35,263 nt of DNA, taken from positions 1 to 35,263 of the forward strand of contig JAWQFJ010016608.1 of assembly GCA_034096865.1 (NCBI GenBank). The letters are read 5' to 3'. A program made the position numbers and the translations under genes. This DNA comes from Theodoxus fluviatilis. Taxonomy: Eukaryota; Mollusca; Gastropoda; Cycloneritida; Neritidae. Below, piece by piece: positions 21,110 through 31,400 of this stretch (the stretch's first letter is position 1; the number at the start of each line of letters is the position of its first letter). The notes below the pieces were generated by a model. It did no database searches, was not told the origin of the DNA, and was given only the letters and a program-made list of their open reading frames with translations.

Positions 21110-22513
21110 CTGAAGAACCCGCATATATGCTGCTCTGAAGAACTCACAAATATGCTGTTCTGAAGAACCCACAAATATGCTGTTCTGAAGAACCCACAAA
21201 TATGCTGTTCTGAAGAACTTACAAATATGCTGCTCTGAAGAACCCACAAATATGCTGTTCTGAAGAACCCACAAATATGCTGTTCTGAAGAACTTACAAA
21301 TATGCTGCTCTGAAGAACTCACAAATATGCTGTTCTGAAGAACCCACAAATATGCTGTTCTGAAGAACTTACAAATATGCTGCTCTGAAGAACTCACAAA
21401 TATGCTGTTCTGAAGAACTCACAAATATGCTGCTCTGAAGAACCCACAAATATGCTGTTCTGAAGAACCTACAAATATGCTGTTCTGAAGAACTTACAAA
21501 TATGCTGCTCTGAAGAACTCACAAATATGCTGTTCTGAAGAACCCACAAATATGCTGTTCTGAAGAACTTACAAATATGCTGCTCTGAAGAACTCACAAA
21601 TATGCTGTTCTGAAGAACTCACAAATATGCTGCTCTGAAGAACCCGCAAATATGCTGCTCTGAAGAACCCACAAATATGCTGCTCTGAAGAACCCACAAA
21701 TATGCTGCTCTGACGAACCCACAAATATGCTGCTCTGAAGAACCCACAAATATGCTGCTCTGAAGAACTCACAAATATGCTGCTCTGAAGAACCCATAAA
21801 TATGCTGTTCTGAAGAACTCACAAATATGCTGTTCTGAAGAACCCACAAATATGCTGTTCTGAAGAACCCACAAATATGCTGCTCTGAAGAACCCACAAA
21901 TATGCTGTTCTGAAGAACTTACAAATATGCTGTTCTGAAGAACTTACAAATATGCTGTTCTGAAGAACCCACAAATATGCTGTTCTGAAGAAACCACAAA
22001 TATGCTGTTCTGAAGAACCCACAAATATGCTGTTATGAAGAACTCACAAATATGCTGTTCTGAAGAACCCACACATATGCTGTTCTGAAGAACTCACAAA
22101 TATGCTGTTCTGTCAAGAACCCACAAATATGCTGTTCTGAAGAACCCACAAATATGCTGTTCTGAAGAACCCACAAATATGCTGTTCTGAAGAACTTACA
22201 AATATGCTGTTATGAAGAACCCACAAATATGCTGTTCTGAAGAACTCACAAATATGCTGTTCTGAAGAACCCACAAATATGCTGTTCTGAAGAACCCACA
22301 AATATGCTGTTCTGAAGAACCCACAAATATGCTGTTCTGAAGAACCCACAAATATGCTGTTCTGAAGAACCCACAAATATGCTGTTCTGAAGAACCCACA
22401 AATATGCTGTTCTGAAGAACCCACAAATATGCTGTTCTGAAGAACCCACAAATATGCTGTTCTGAAGAACCCACAAATATGCTGTTCTGAAGAACTTACA
22501 AATATGCTGTTCC
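21110..22513 (-). repeat. 25-bp minisatellite, about 56 units (right arm)
   Basis: Same unit as at 7251-7781, inverted. One irregular unit occurs near 22,112 (CTGTCAAGAAC), and a few single-base variants (TGACGAAC, TGTTATG) mark sub-blocks. The stretch around 22,260-22,490 is almost uniform, suggesting recent local expansion. Open minus frames are repeat read-through. Confidence 0.97.
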
Positions 22514-22559
22514 CAGACCAATACAATTCATTTTCTGATATGGACGTATTGATTACATT

Positions 22560-23030
22560 TGTGAAAGGTACTACTGCTAACTTGAGCCATTTTGAAGACA
22601 TTAGTATGATGTGCCCATTCACATAGGACGATTCTACTATCCTGTGACTATCCTGTAACTACTAATTCATATCTGAACTCAAGTGAATACTGTGTGATAC
22701 TCGTGTGATCATAGCTAAAAAAACATTCACTAAACCAAGGAATAACACCAAGGTTGCAGATAACTGCTTCCTTTGGCTCAAATAATCTTCTGTTAAAAGC
22801 ACTCATTATTTTCTGAACAGTTATTCTTTAGGTGAAGATATTAATTTTTTTGTTCATGTAATTTTTGGGGGGTCAAAACAGTATTTTGGGTTACATACAA
22901 ATAGTTTTGGGGGGGCTCACTTTTTCCTTTGCAAAATACACTTAGTCTTTTGGAACAAGCATTTTAGTTTGTGCTAGAGCCATCTTTAAAAAAATCTATT
23001 AAGAAATTCGTATAATATCATCATCATCCT
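22560..23030. other. Unique sequence beyond the right arm, no gene seen
   Basis: AT-rich with G-runs near 22,866 and 22,910. On the minus strand it would be the last intron of gene X, continuing past the 25-bp array. The left arm should carry the same sequence beyond the far LTR of the retrotransposon, outside this window. Confidence 0.5.
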
Positions 23031-23150
23031 TTCAGTTCATGAATTTGATCATTTTTATTTTGCTCTCTCTCCCTTGCAACGTGGGAGCACCACATTCAAC
23101 ATGTAAATGCAATGGGCCGATGGCCTAAATAAAGTTCAGTTCAGTTCACT
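23031..23150 (+). mobile_element. SINE/LINE 3' end with (GTTCA)n tail
   Basis: GCAATGGGCCGATGGCCTAA is followed by AATAAAGTTCAGTTCAG, an end I associate from memory with abundant gastropod retroposons. Only the 3' part is discernible; the 5' limit is approximate. The (CT)n tract follows directly. Confidence 0.55.
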
Positions 23151-23151
23151 T

Positions 23152-23153
23152 CA

Positions 23154-23233
<80 letters not shown>

Positions 23234-23251
23234 ACACACACACACACACAA
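23152..23251 (+). repeat. (CT)n then (CA)n microsatellite
   Basis: About 78 bases of CT dinucleotides followed by about 20 of CA. Open frames through it on both strands are artefacts. Confidence 0.98.
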
Positions 23252-23353
23252 ACACTTTTCCATCTCTTGCTTCTCTCCATATAATTCATTTCACAAAAGT
23301 CTGAACATCTTCCTGGGTGGAAAAGACAAAACAAAATGCTCATTCTATTTCTG

Positions 23354-23757
23354 AAGTACCAGGCAAACCCTCACAAGAAATGCATTGCTTGTAGGTGTTG
23401 AGCTACAAAACAGTCTCTACAATACAAAGCTCAAAGTACCAGGCAAACCCTCACAAGAAATGCATTGCTTGTAGGTGTTGAGCTACAAAACAGTCTCTAC
23501 AATACAAAGCTCAAATTACCAGGCAAACCCTCACAAGAAATGCATTGCTTGTAGGTGTTGAGCTACAAAACAGTCTCTACAATACAAAGCTCAAAGTACC
23601 AGGCAAACCCTCACAAGAAATGCATTGCTTGTAGTAGGTGTTGAGCTACAAAACAGTCTCTACAATACAAAGCTCAAAGTACCAGGCAAACCCTTACAAG
23701 AAATGCATTGCTTGTAGTAGGTGTTGAACTACAAAACAGTCTGTACAAAGCTCAAAG
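23354..23757 (+). repeat. 80-bp tandem repeat, 5 units
   Basis: The unit contains GTACCAGGCAAACCCTCACA and TGAGCTACAAAACAGTCTCT. Units begin near 23,355, 23,435, 23,515, 23,595 and 23,678. The last two units carry an extra TAG (TTGTAGTAGGTG), and the last is shortened and diverged. Confidence 0.95.
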
Positions 23758-24015
23758 CAAATCAACATCAAAGACAGGTTCAGACGTTGGCTTGGATGGA
23801 CAAGCACTTCACTGCTCTGGCAGGCAGAACACAGGAAGAAACAGCAAGAACGCTTCATCAAAATTCACAGTGCATCCACAGCACCAACATGGCGAGATTC
23901 TATTCCAGGAGCTGTACACAGCCCACCACTGACTGACACCCATTGTGCACTGTGGTATTTGGCTCTAAATGTAAAGTGACAATTGCACGCCCCTTCCTGT
24001 CTTCCCTGATTTCTT
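23758..24015. other. Unique spacer with splice-like ends beside the 26-bp array
   Basis: On plus it ends with a pyrimidine-rich run and TTTCTTGCAG at 24,009-24,018, a good-looking acceptor directly against the array. On minus, the sequence leaving the array reads as a short protein-like frame (RAIVTLHLEPNTTVHNG) ending at 23,900. Neither is established as an exon. Confidence 0.3.
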
Positions 24016-25552
24016 GCAGCAGTGAGTACAGTGGAGCACTGACAGCAGTGAGTACAGTGGAGCACTGACAGCAGTGAGTACAGTGGAGCACTGACAGCAG
24101 TGAGTACAGTGGAGCACTGACAGCAGTGAGTACAGTGGAGCACTGACAGCAGTGAGTACAGTGGAGCACTGACAGCAGTGAGTACAGTGGAGCACTGACA
24201 GCAGTGAGTACAGTGGAGCACTGACAGCAGTGAGTACAGTGGAGCACTGACAGCAGTGAGTACAGTGGAGCACTGACAGCAGTGAGTACAGTGGAGCACT
24301 GACAGCAGTGAGTACAGTGGAGCACTGACAGCAGTGAGTACAGTGGAGCACTGACAGCAGTGAGTACAGTGGAGCACTGACAGCAGTGAGTACAGTGGAG
24401 CACTGACAGCAGTGAGTACAGTGGAGCACTGACAGCAGTGAGTACAGTGGAGCACTGACAGCAGTGAGTACAGTGGAGCACTGACAGCAGTGAGTACAGT
24501 GGAGCACTGACAGCAGTGAGTACAGTGGAGCACTGACAGCAGTGAGTACAGTGGAGCACTGACAGCAGTGAGTACAGTGGAGCACTGACAGCAGTGAGTA
24601 CAGTGGAGCACTGACAGCAGTGAGTACAGTGGAGCACTGACAGCAGTGAGTACAGTGGAGCACTGACAGCAGTGAGTACAGTGGAGCACTGACAGCAGTG
24701 AGTACAGTGGAGCACTGACAGCAGTGAGTACAGTGGAGCACTGACAGCAGTGAGTACAGTGGAGCACTGACAGCAGTGAGTACAGTGGAGCACTGACAGC
24801 AGTGAGTACAGTGGAGCACTGACAGCAGTGAGTACAGTGGAGCACTGACAGCAGTGAGTACAGTGGAGCACTGACAGCAGTGAGTACAGTGGAGCACTGA
24901 CAGCAGTGAGTACAGTGGAGCACTGACAGCAGTGAGTACAGTGGAGCACTGACAGCAGTGAGTACAGTGGAGCACTGACAGCAGTGAGTACAGTGGAGCA
25001 CTGACAGCAGTGAGTACAGTGGAGCACTGACAGCAGTGAGTACAGTGGAGCACTGACAGCAGTGAGTACAGTGGAGCACTGACAGCAGTGAGTACAGTGG
25101 AGCACTGACAGCAGTGAGTACAGTGGAGCACTGACAGCAGTGAGTACAGTGGAGCACTGACAGCAGTGAGTACAGTGGAGCACTGACAGCAGTGAGTACA
25201 GTGGAGCACTGACAGCAGTGAGTACAGTGGAGCACTGACAGCAGTGAGTACAGTGGAGCACTGACAGCAGTGAGTACAGTGGAGCACTGACAGCAGTGAG
25301 TACAGTGGAGCACTGACAGCAGTGAGTACAGTGGAGCACTGACAGCAGTGAGTACAGTGGAGCACTGACAGCAGTGAGTACAGTGGAGCACTGACAGCAG
25401 TGAGTACAGTGGAGCACTGACAGCAGTGAGTACAGTGGAGCACTGACAGCAGTGAGTACAGTGGAGCACTGACAGCAGTGAGTACAGTGGAGCACTGACA
25501 GCAGTGAGTACAGTGGAGCACTGACAGCAGGGAGTACAGTGGAGCACTGACA
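24016..25552 (+). repeat. 26-bp minisatellite, about 59 near-identical units
   Basis: The unit contains GCAGTGAGTACAGTGGAGCA. I saw no variant except in the last unit (CAGCAGGGAG). Three minus-strand frames of over 540 codons result from 26 not being a multiple of 3; they are Cys/His/Leu repeats with no credible product. Every unit carries GTGAGT on plus. Confidence 0.98.
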
Positions 25553-26224
25553 ATAAGAACACATTTATGCCCTGTCTTGTGTACATTGAGGTGTGGCTGC
25601 ACTACCATCCATTTCTATGAGTATTACAACAATTTACGTGTAGTTACTTTGTTGTTGACTGCTTCCTTGGTTGCTTGTCAAACATCTCATCCTTTTCCTT
25701 TTCTTGTGGGTGGCCTTTCACCCCTAGACACCAGGTGGTGGACAAAGTTGAATCTGCAAAGTTATACTTGCTGCAGATTTCAGATTTCTTCAAAGCTCCT
25801 GAATTGCTTTCCTTCGGTGGCTTGCATTTCCGTTCAAGACTCAGATCCTGCCGTTTCCTTCACCATTTTGGACAGTAACTCATGACGTTTAGTTGCTATG
25901 AAATTGTGGAACAAAGTTCTGGTTGTTTATCATTGAAATCGGTAGAAATTGTAAGAGGTTCTCGCCCTTTTACAATGATTACATGCATATACATGTTTAA
26001 TTCAAATCCCGGGCTTGTTCATAATATGAGAAGTAAAGTAGAGACAAATTTACTCCTGTGGCCCTGCAAAAGTGTTCTGAATAACTGTCAGTTCATAATA
26101 TCTTGTTCCCAGCAAGTATATACATTATCAATGACCCTAAATGGAGAAAACCAGGACCAATGCATTTGTTTGCAAAATGTATCAGTTCACAAAACCCAGT
26201 CTGTAATGAGCATGTTCCACTGTA
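25553..26224. other. Unique sequence, no gene recognised
   Basis: Plus frames of about 100 codons exist (25,577-25,885) but show no family motif I recognise. No repeat is apparent. Confidence 0.5.
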
Positions 26225-26662
26225 TCCCCCCCAGTGGGTTGGGGGTGAGAATAGACCCCCAGTGGGTTGGGGGTGAGAATAGACCCCCAGTGGGTTGGGG
26301 GTGAGAATAGACCCCCAGTGGGTTGGGGGTGAGAATAGACCCCCAGTGGGTTGGGGGTGAGAATAGACCCCCAGTGGGTTGGGGGTGAGAATAGACCCCC
26401 AGTGGGTTGGGGGAGAATAGACCCCCAGTGGGTTGGGGGTGAGAATAGACCCCCAGTGGGTTGGGGGTGAGAATAGACCCCCAGTGGGTTGGGGTGAGAA
26501 TAGACCCCCAGTGGGTTGGGGGTGAGAATAGACCCCCAGTGGGTTGGGGGTGAGAATAGACCCCCAGTGGGTTGGGGGTGAGAATAGACCCCCAGTGGGT
26601 TGGGGGTGAGAATAGACCCCCAGTGGGTTGGGGGTGAGAATAGACCCCCAGTGGGTTGGGGG
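26225..26662 (+). repeat. 28-bp G/C-rich minisatellite, about 16 units
   Basis: The unit contains AGTGGGTTGGGGGTGAGAAT then AGACCCCC. Two units are shortened (GGGGGAGAATAG near 26,410; GGGGTGAG near 26,490). G-runs of 3 and 5 alternate with a run of 5 C. Confidence 0.97.
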
Positions 26663-27408
26663 CTAGAGTAGACCCACGAGTCTCCCTTTCCCATTGGTAA
26701 GAGGCGAATGAGAAGGAAATTGTAACTTGGCTTTCTTATTCTAACCAACTCTTCATGATTGTTCGTGATCAATGGCTTTACATAGCCTACAAAGGCTGAT
26801 GGGCCGTAAAACTCCATCCAACCAACATCTACTGTTCTGAGCCTGTCTAGTTCACATCCCATCCATCACCTGTTGCCAGTTGTACTGGCTTCAACAGGGG
26901 TTTTTTCTGTAGTAGAGGTGTGAATGTGATCAAGCCCTGATGTTACCAGCAAACTGTCAGTGTTTATTACAACAAGCCTACAATAACCTCTCATGTTCTC
27001 CATTGTTATCTCAACATGGACTGCACAACCCTACATGTGATTTTATTTTGGTGACCACTTTTCCCTTGGAACTTTACCAGTCTTTTGCTGCCATCCCTCA
27101 TGAACTGGAAAAGCTTCATTCCTGAGGAGAAAGTCATGAGGCACATACAAATATTTCGTGCCAAGACAGCACACTCCCTGATCTGTAGCAGGCTTCAGCC
27201 CTGGCGGCACTGAAAAACACAGCACCTTGCCCTTGCTTTGGTATGAATACCTGAATTGCATTCCTGGCTGTCATCGTTCACCTCACATTTCATCCTTAGA
27301 TTGCAAGCCTTATACAGCTGGCCTCATTATCACAGTTTCATAGAAACAGTCACTACAGTAATGTCTATGTAAAATTTCACTGGACATGGAAGAGGCTGAG
27401 CCGACATA
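26663..27408. other. Unique sequence with a possible short exon
   Basis: It contains a minus-strand frame at 27,043-27,261, listed separately. Around 26,740-26,840 the minus strand reads TTTACGGCCCATCAGCCTTT, which looks like dispersed-repeat sequence, but I could not place it in a family. Confidence 0.4.
27043..27261 (-). other. Possible unrecognised terminal exon
   Basis: On the minus strand TGTTTTTCAG precedes TGCCGCCAGGG, and the open frame continues with GTKYLYVPHDFLLRNEAF to a TAA that overlaps an AATAAA. Composition is protein-like and an acceptor and a poly(A) signal are present, but I recognise no family and there is no second copy to test conservation. It could be chance. Confidence 0.2.
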
Positions 27409-28214
27409 CCGTAATTTTCGGACTATAAGGCGATACTTTTTTCTCAAATTTTCAGATGTATGTATGTATGTATAATGTATTTATATTGCGCGCACTTCCA
27501 GCCCAAAGGCTGCTCAGTGGCGCATGCACACACTCAAAAAATGTCACGAATTTTCCATAGTTGGAGGATGTCTCTAGAAGGGGTCGACTAGGATCACCTA
27601 GTCAGCAAGACGCGCTTGGCGGAAAAGGCTCGTTTCGAGGCTTCCTCTGAAATTCTTCTGCTTTGGCTCCTGACGAAACGCCTCTGGCAGTTGATTCCAT
27701 AGAACTGGTGCAGCAGAGCGGAAAGCTCGATCCCCCGACGAAGACCTTGTCGGTGGCACCCTGAGGAGATGAGAAGCACCAGACCTCAGATTTCTAGGGG
27801 GGCAGTGTCGGGAGAGCAGCTGCTGCAGGTACAATGGGGCGGTAGGAATGGTCTGGCAGCACTCGAAGGTTTTAGTGAGGATCTTATATTCAGTTGCGTC
27901 TTGTGTATGACTGAATTAATTTTCAAACGACAAAAAAAACAAACACCCACAGCTGACGTGATATTAATTTACTTTTTGAATGGTTTTGATGCTTTTTCAA
28001 CGTCTCCTTGTTTACTTTCGTTCTTACTTCTGTTTGTTGGATTAGATTCAATGGTTGGTTTCTGCACCATGTTTATTTCTTTTCTGTTTGTTAAGTATGT
28101 GTCCTGATGTATCGCCTTATATTTGGTAGCGCCCTATGTATGATTGAAACTTTTTTTTTATTGTTAGAGGGTGTGCCTTATTTTCGGTAGCGCCTTATAG
28201 TCCGAAAATTACGG
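27409..28214. mobile_element. Non-autonomous TIR DNA transposon with nested LINE fragment
   Basis: Perfect 24-bp terminal inverted repeats at 27409-27432 (beginning CCGTAATTTTCGG) and 28191-28214, flanked on both sides by TA (27407-27408; 28215-28216), as for TA-targeting cut-and-paste transposons such as Tc1/mariner. No transposase is visible. Motifs like the inner TIR (TAGCGCC, CGCCTTATA) recur just inside the right end at 28,110-28,135. The middle is occupied by a LINE 3' fragment. The family name is not claimed. Confidence 0.85.
27455..27900 (-). pseudogene. 3' fragment of a Jockey/CR1-like LINE
   Basis: The minus-strand frame ending at 27598 carries SSSGDRAFRSAAPVLWNQLP and then SLETSLFRQ, the usual C-terminal end of RT proteins from Jockey/CR1-type LINEs (GDRAF-x-x-AAP-x-LWN-x-LP ... 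LK-x-x-LF). A short 3' UTR follows, with GCGCGCAATATAAATACA and a (ATAC)n tail at about 27,460-27,475. Everything upstream of this C-terminal piece is missing. It sits inside the TIR element. Confidence 0.75.
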
Positions 28215-28216
28215 TA

Positions 28217-28322
28217 AATGATAAAGCTCTGTAAATGAGGCAGTGAGGGTTTGAGGTTCTTGCCTAGAGTAAAGTCTGATCTACTTGGAGTTGATTGACA
28301 TGTTTCACACCATGCGGTGCCA
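28217..28322. other. Short flank between TIR element and DUF885 exon
   Basis: About 100 bases with no resemblance to the corresponding flank of copy 1 (13,560-13,641), so the duplicated segment ends within a few bases of the stop codon. Confidence 0.6.
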
Positions 28323-28495
28323 TCACTTCCTGCTGAAGCCTTGGGAACTTCTGGAGGGTTCGGTGGAGGCAAATTCAGACAGGTCACCCCCCTGACTGGC
28401 CACCCAGTCCTTGACCAGCATGTCCAGCACTCCCAAGGGGACAGGCCCGTTGATCAGCACCACCCAGTGGAACTCCCGGATGTCAAACTTGGCAC
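28323..28495 (-). CDS. Last exon of a DUF885-family gene (copy 2)
   Basis: The minus-strand exon follows TCCTACACTGCAG (AG at plus 28497-28496) and ends in TGA at 28325-28323. It encodes about 57 residues: the same DUF885 C-terminal block as copy 1, with [18 protein letters not shown], then a tail with [11 protein letters not shown]. About 128 bases next to the acceptor are identical to copy 1 apart from one base; the tail has 9 extra bases in frame. The rest of the gene would lie beyond 35,263, behind an intron made largely of the 58-bp repeat. DUF885 proteins are around 550-600 residues, so most of it is not visible. The family call is from remembered C-terminal pattern. Confidence 0.6.
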
Positions 28496-31400
28496 CTGCA
28501 GTGTAGGACACAGTGTAGGGACTGTGCATGGTGTGGGTGTAGCATTAGACACACTGCAGTGTAGGACACAGTGTAGGGAGTGTGCATGGTGTGGGTGTAG
28601 CATTAGACACACTGCAGTGTAGGACACAGTGTAGGGACTGTGCATGGTGTGGGTGTAGCATTAGACACACTGCAGTGTAGGACACAGTGTAGGGACTGTG
28701 CATGGTGTGGGTGTAGCATTAGACACACTGCAGTGTAGGACACAGTGTAGGGAGTGTGCATGGTGTGGGTGTAGCATTAGACACACTGCAGTGTAGGACA
28801 CAGTGTAGGGACTGTGCATGGTGTGGGTGTAGCATTAGACACACTGCAGTGTAGGACACAGTGTAGGGAGTGTGCATGGTGTGGGTGTAGCATTAGACAC
28901 ACTGCAGTGTAGGACACAGTGTAGGGACTGTGCATGGTGTGGGTGTAGCATTAGACACACTGCAGTGTAGGACACAGTGTAGGGAGTGTGCATGGTGTGG
29001 GTGTAGCATTAGACACACTGCAGTGTAGGACACAGTGTAGGGAGTGTGCATGGTGTGGGTGTAGCATTAGACACACTGCAGTGTAGGACACAGTGTAGGG
29101 ACTGTGCATGGTGTGGGTGTAGCATTAGACACACTGCAGTGTAGGACACAGTGTAGGGACTGTGCATGGTGTGGGTGTAGCATTAGACACACTGCAGTGT
29201 AGGACACAGTGTAGGGACTGTGCATGGTGTGGGTGTAGCATTAGACACACTGCAGTGTAGGACACAGTGTAGGGACTGTGCATGGTGTGGGTGTAGCATT
29301 AGACACACTGCAGTGTAGGACACAGTGTAGGGACTGTGCATGGTGTGGGTGTAGCATTAGACACACTGCAGTGTAGGACACAGTGTAGGGACTGTGCATG
29401 GTGTGGGTGTAGCATTAGACACACTGCAGTGTAGGACACAGTGTAGGGACTGTGCATGGTGTGGGTGTAGCATTAGACACACTGCAGTGTAGGACACAGT
29501 GTAGGGAGTGTGCATGGTGTGGGTGTAGCATTAGACACACTGCAGTGTAGGACACAGTGTAGGGAGTGTGCATGGTGTGGGTGTAGCATTAGACACACTG
29601 CAGTGTAGGACACAGTGTAGGGACTGTGCATGGTGTGGGTGTAGCATTAGACACACTGCAGTGTAGGACACAGTGTAGGGAGTGTGCATGGTGTGGGTGT
29701 AGCATTAGACACACTGCAGTGTAGGACACAGTGTAGGGACTGTGCATGGTGTGGGTGTAGCATTAGACACACTGCAGTGTAGGACACAGTGTAGGGACTG
29801 TGCATGGTGTGGGTGTAGCATTAGACACACTGCAGTGTAGGACACAGTGTAGGGAGTGTGCATGGTGTGGGTGTAGCATTAGACACACTGCAGTGTAGGA
29901 CACAGTGTAGGGACTGTGCATGGTGTGGGTGTAGCATTAGACACACTGCAGTGTAGGACACAGTGTAGGGACTGTGCATGGTGTGGGTGTAGCATTAGAC
30001 ACACTGCAGTGTAGGACACAGTGTAGGGACTGTGCATGGTGTGGGTGTAGCATTAGACACACTGCAGTGTAGGACACAGTGTAGGGACTGTGCATGGTGT
30101 GGGTGTAGCATTAGACACACTGCAGTGTAGGACACAGTGTAGGGACTGTGCATGGTGTGGGTGTAGCATTAGACACACTGCAGTGTAGGACACAGTGTAG
30201 GGACTGTGCATGGTGTGGGTGTAGCATTAGACACACTGCAGTGTAGGACACAGTGTAGGGACTGTGCATGGTGTGGGTGTAGCATTAGACACACTGCAGT
30301 GTAGGACACAGTGTAGGGACTGTGCATGGTGTGGGTGTAGCATTAGACACACTGCAGTGTAGGACACAGTGTAGGGACTGTGCATGGTGTGGGTGTAGCA
30401 TTAGACACACTGCAGTGTAGGACACAGTGTAGGGAGTGTGCATGGTGTGGGTGTAGCATTAGACACACTGCAGTGTAGGACACAGTGTAGGGACTGTGCA
30501 TGGTGTGGGTGTAGCATTAGACACACTGCAGTGTAGGACACAGTGTAGGGACTGTGCATGGTGTGGGTGTAGCATTAGACACACTGCAGTGTAGGACACA
30601 GTGTAGGGACTGTGCATGGTGTGGGTGTAGCATTAGACACACTGCAGTGTAGGACACAGTGTAGGGACTGTGCATGGTGTGGGTGTAGCATTAGACACAC
30701 TGCAGTGTAGGACACAGTGTAGGGAGTGTGCATGGTGTGGGTGTAGCATTAGACACACTGCAGTGTAGGACACAGTGTAGGGAGTGTGCATGGTGTGGGT
30801 GTAGCATTAGACACACTGCAGTGTAGGACACAGTGTAGGGACTGTGCATGGTGTGGGTGTAGCATTAGACACACTGCAGTGTAGGACACAGTGTAGGGAG
30901 TGTGCATGGTGTGGGTGTAGCATTAGACACACTGCAGTGTAGGACACAGTGTAGGGACTGTGCATGGTGTGGGTGTAGCATTAGACACACTGCAGTGTAG
31001 GACACAGTGTAGGGAGTGTGCATGGTGTGGGTGTAGCATTAGAGACACACTGCAGTGTAGGACACAGTGTAGGGACTGTGCATGGTGTGGGTGTAGCATT
31101 AGACACACTGCAGTGTAGGACACAGTGTAGGGACTGTGCATGGTGTGGGTGTAGCATTAGACACACTGCAGTGTAGGACACAGTGTAGGGACTGTGCATG
31201 GTGTGGGTGTAGCATTAGACACACTGCAGTGTAGGACACAGTGTAGGGAGTGTGCATGGTGTGGGTGTAGCATTAGACACACTGCAGTGTAGGACACAGT
31301 GTAGGGACTGTGCATGGTGTGGGTGTAGCATTAGACACACTGCAGTGTAGGACACAGTGTAGGGACTGTGCATGGTGTGGGTGTAGCATTAGACACACTG

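Larger units (their letters stand above)
17453..22559 (-). repeat. Right arm of large inverted duplication
   Basis: Reverse complement of 7209-11248, in the same order. Arm-specific differences are about 56 units of the 25-bp repeat instead of 21, about one 63-bp unit instead of seven, a short CA tract, and a 931-bp LINE insertion at 19503-20433. Several-percent divergence plus private insertions argue against a simple read-chimera artefact. The junction with array 1 shares only TA. Confidence 0.93.

Noticed and set aside
7209..22559. Inverted repeat as a simple sequencing or assembly hairpin
   Set aside because: Arms differ by several percent and carry different insertions and array sizes, which a foldback read would not create.
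23865..25608. Three overlapping minus-strand open frames of about 550 codons
   Set aside because: They translate a 26-bp tandem repeat in all three frames into the same 26-residue Cys/His/Leu motif. Openness follows from the unit, not from selection.
26182..26862. 226-codon minus-strand frame with Pro/Gly/Ser/His repeats
   Set aside because: Mostly the 28-bp minisatellite; no domain outside the repeat.
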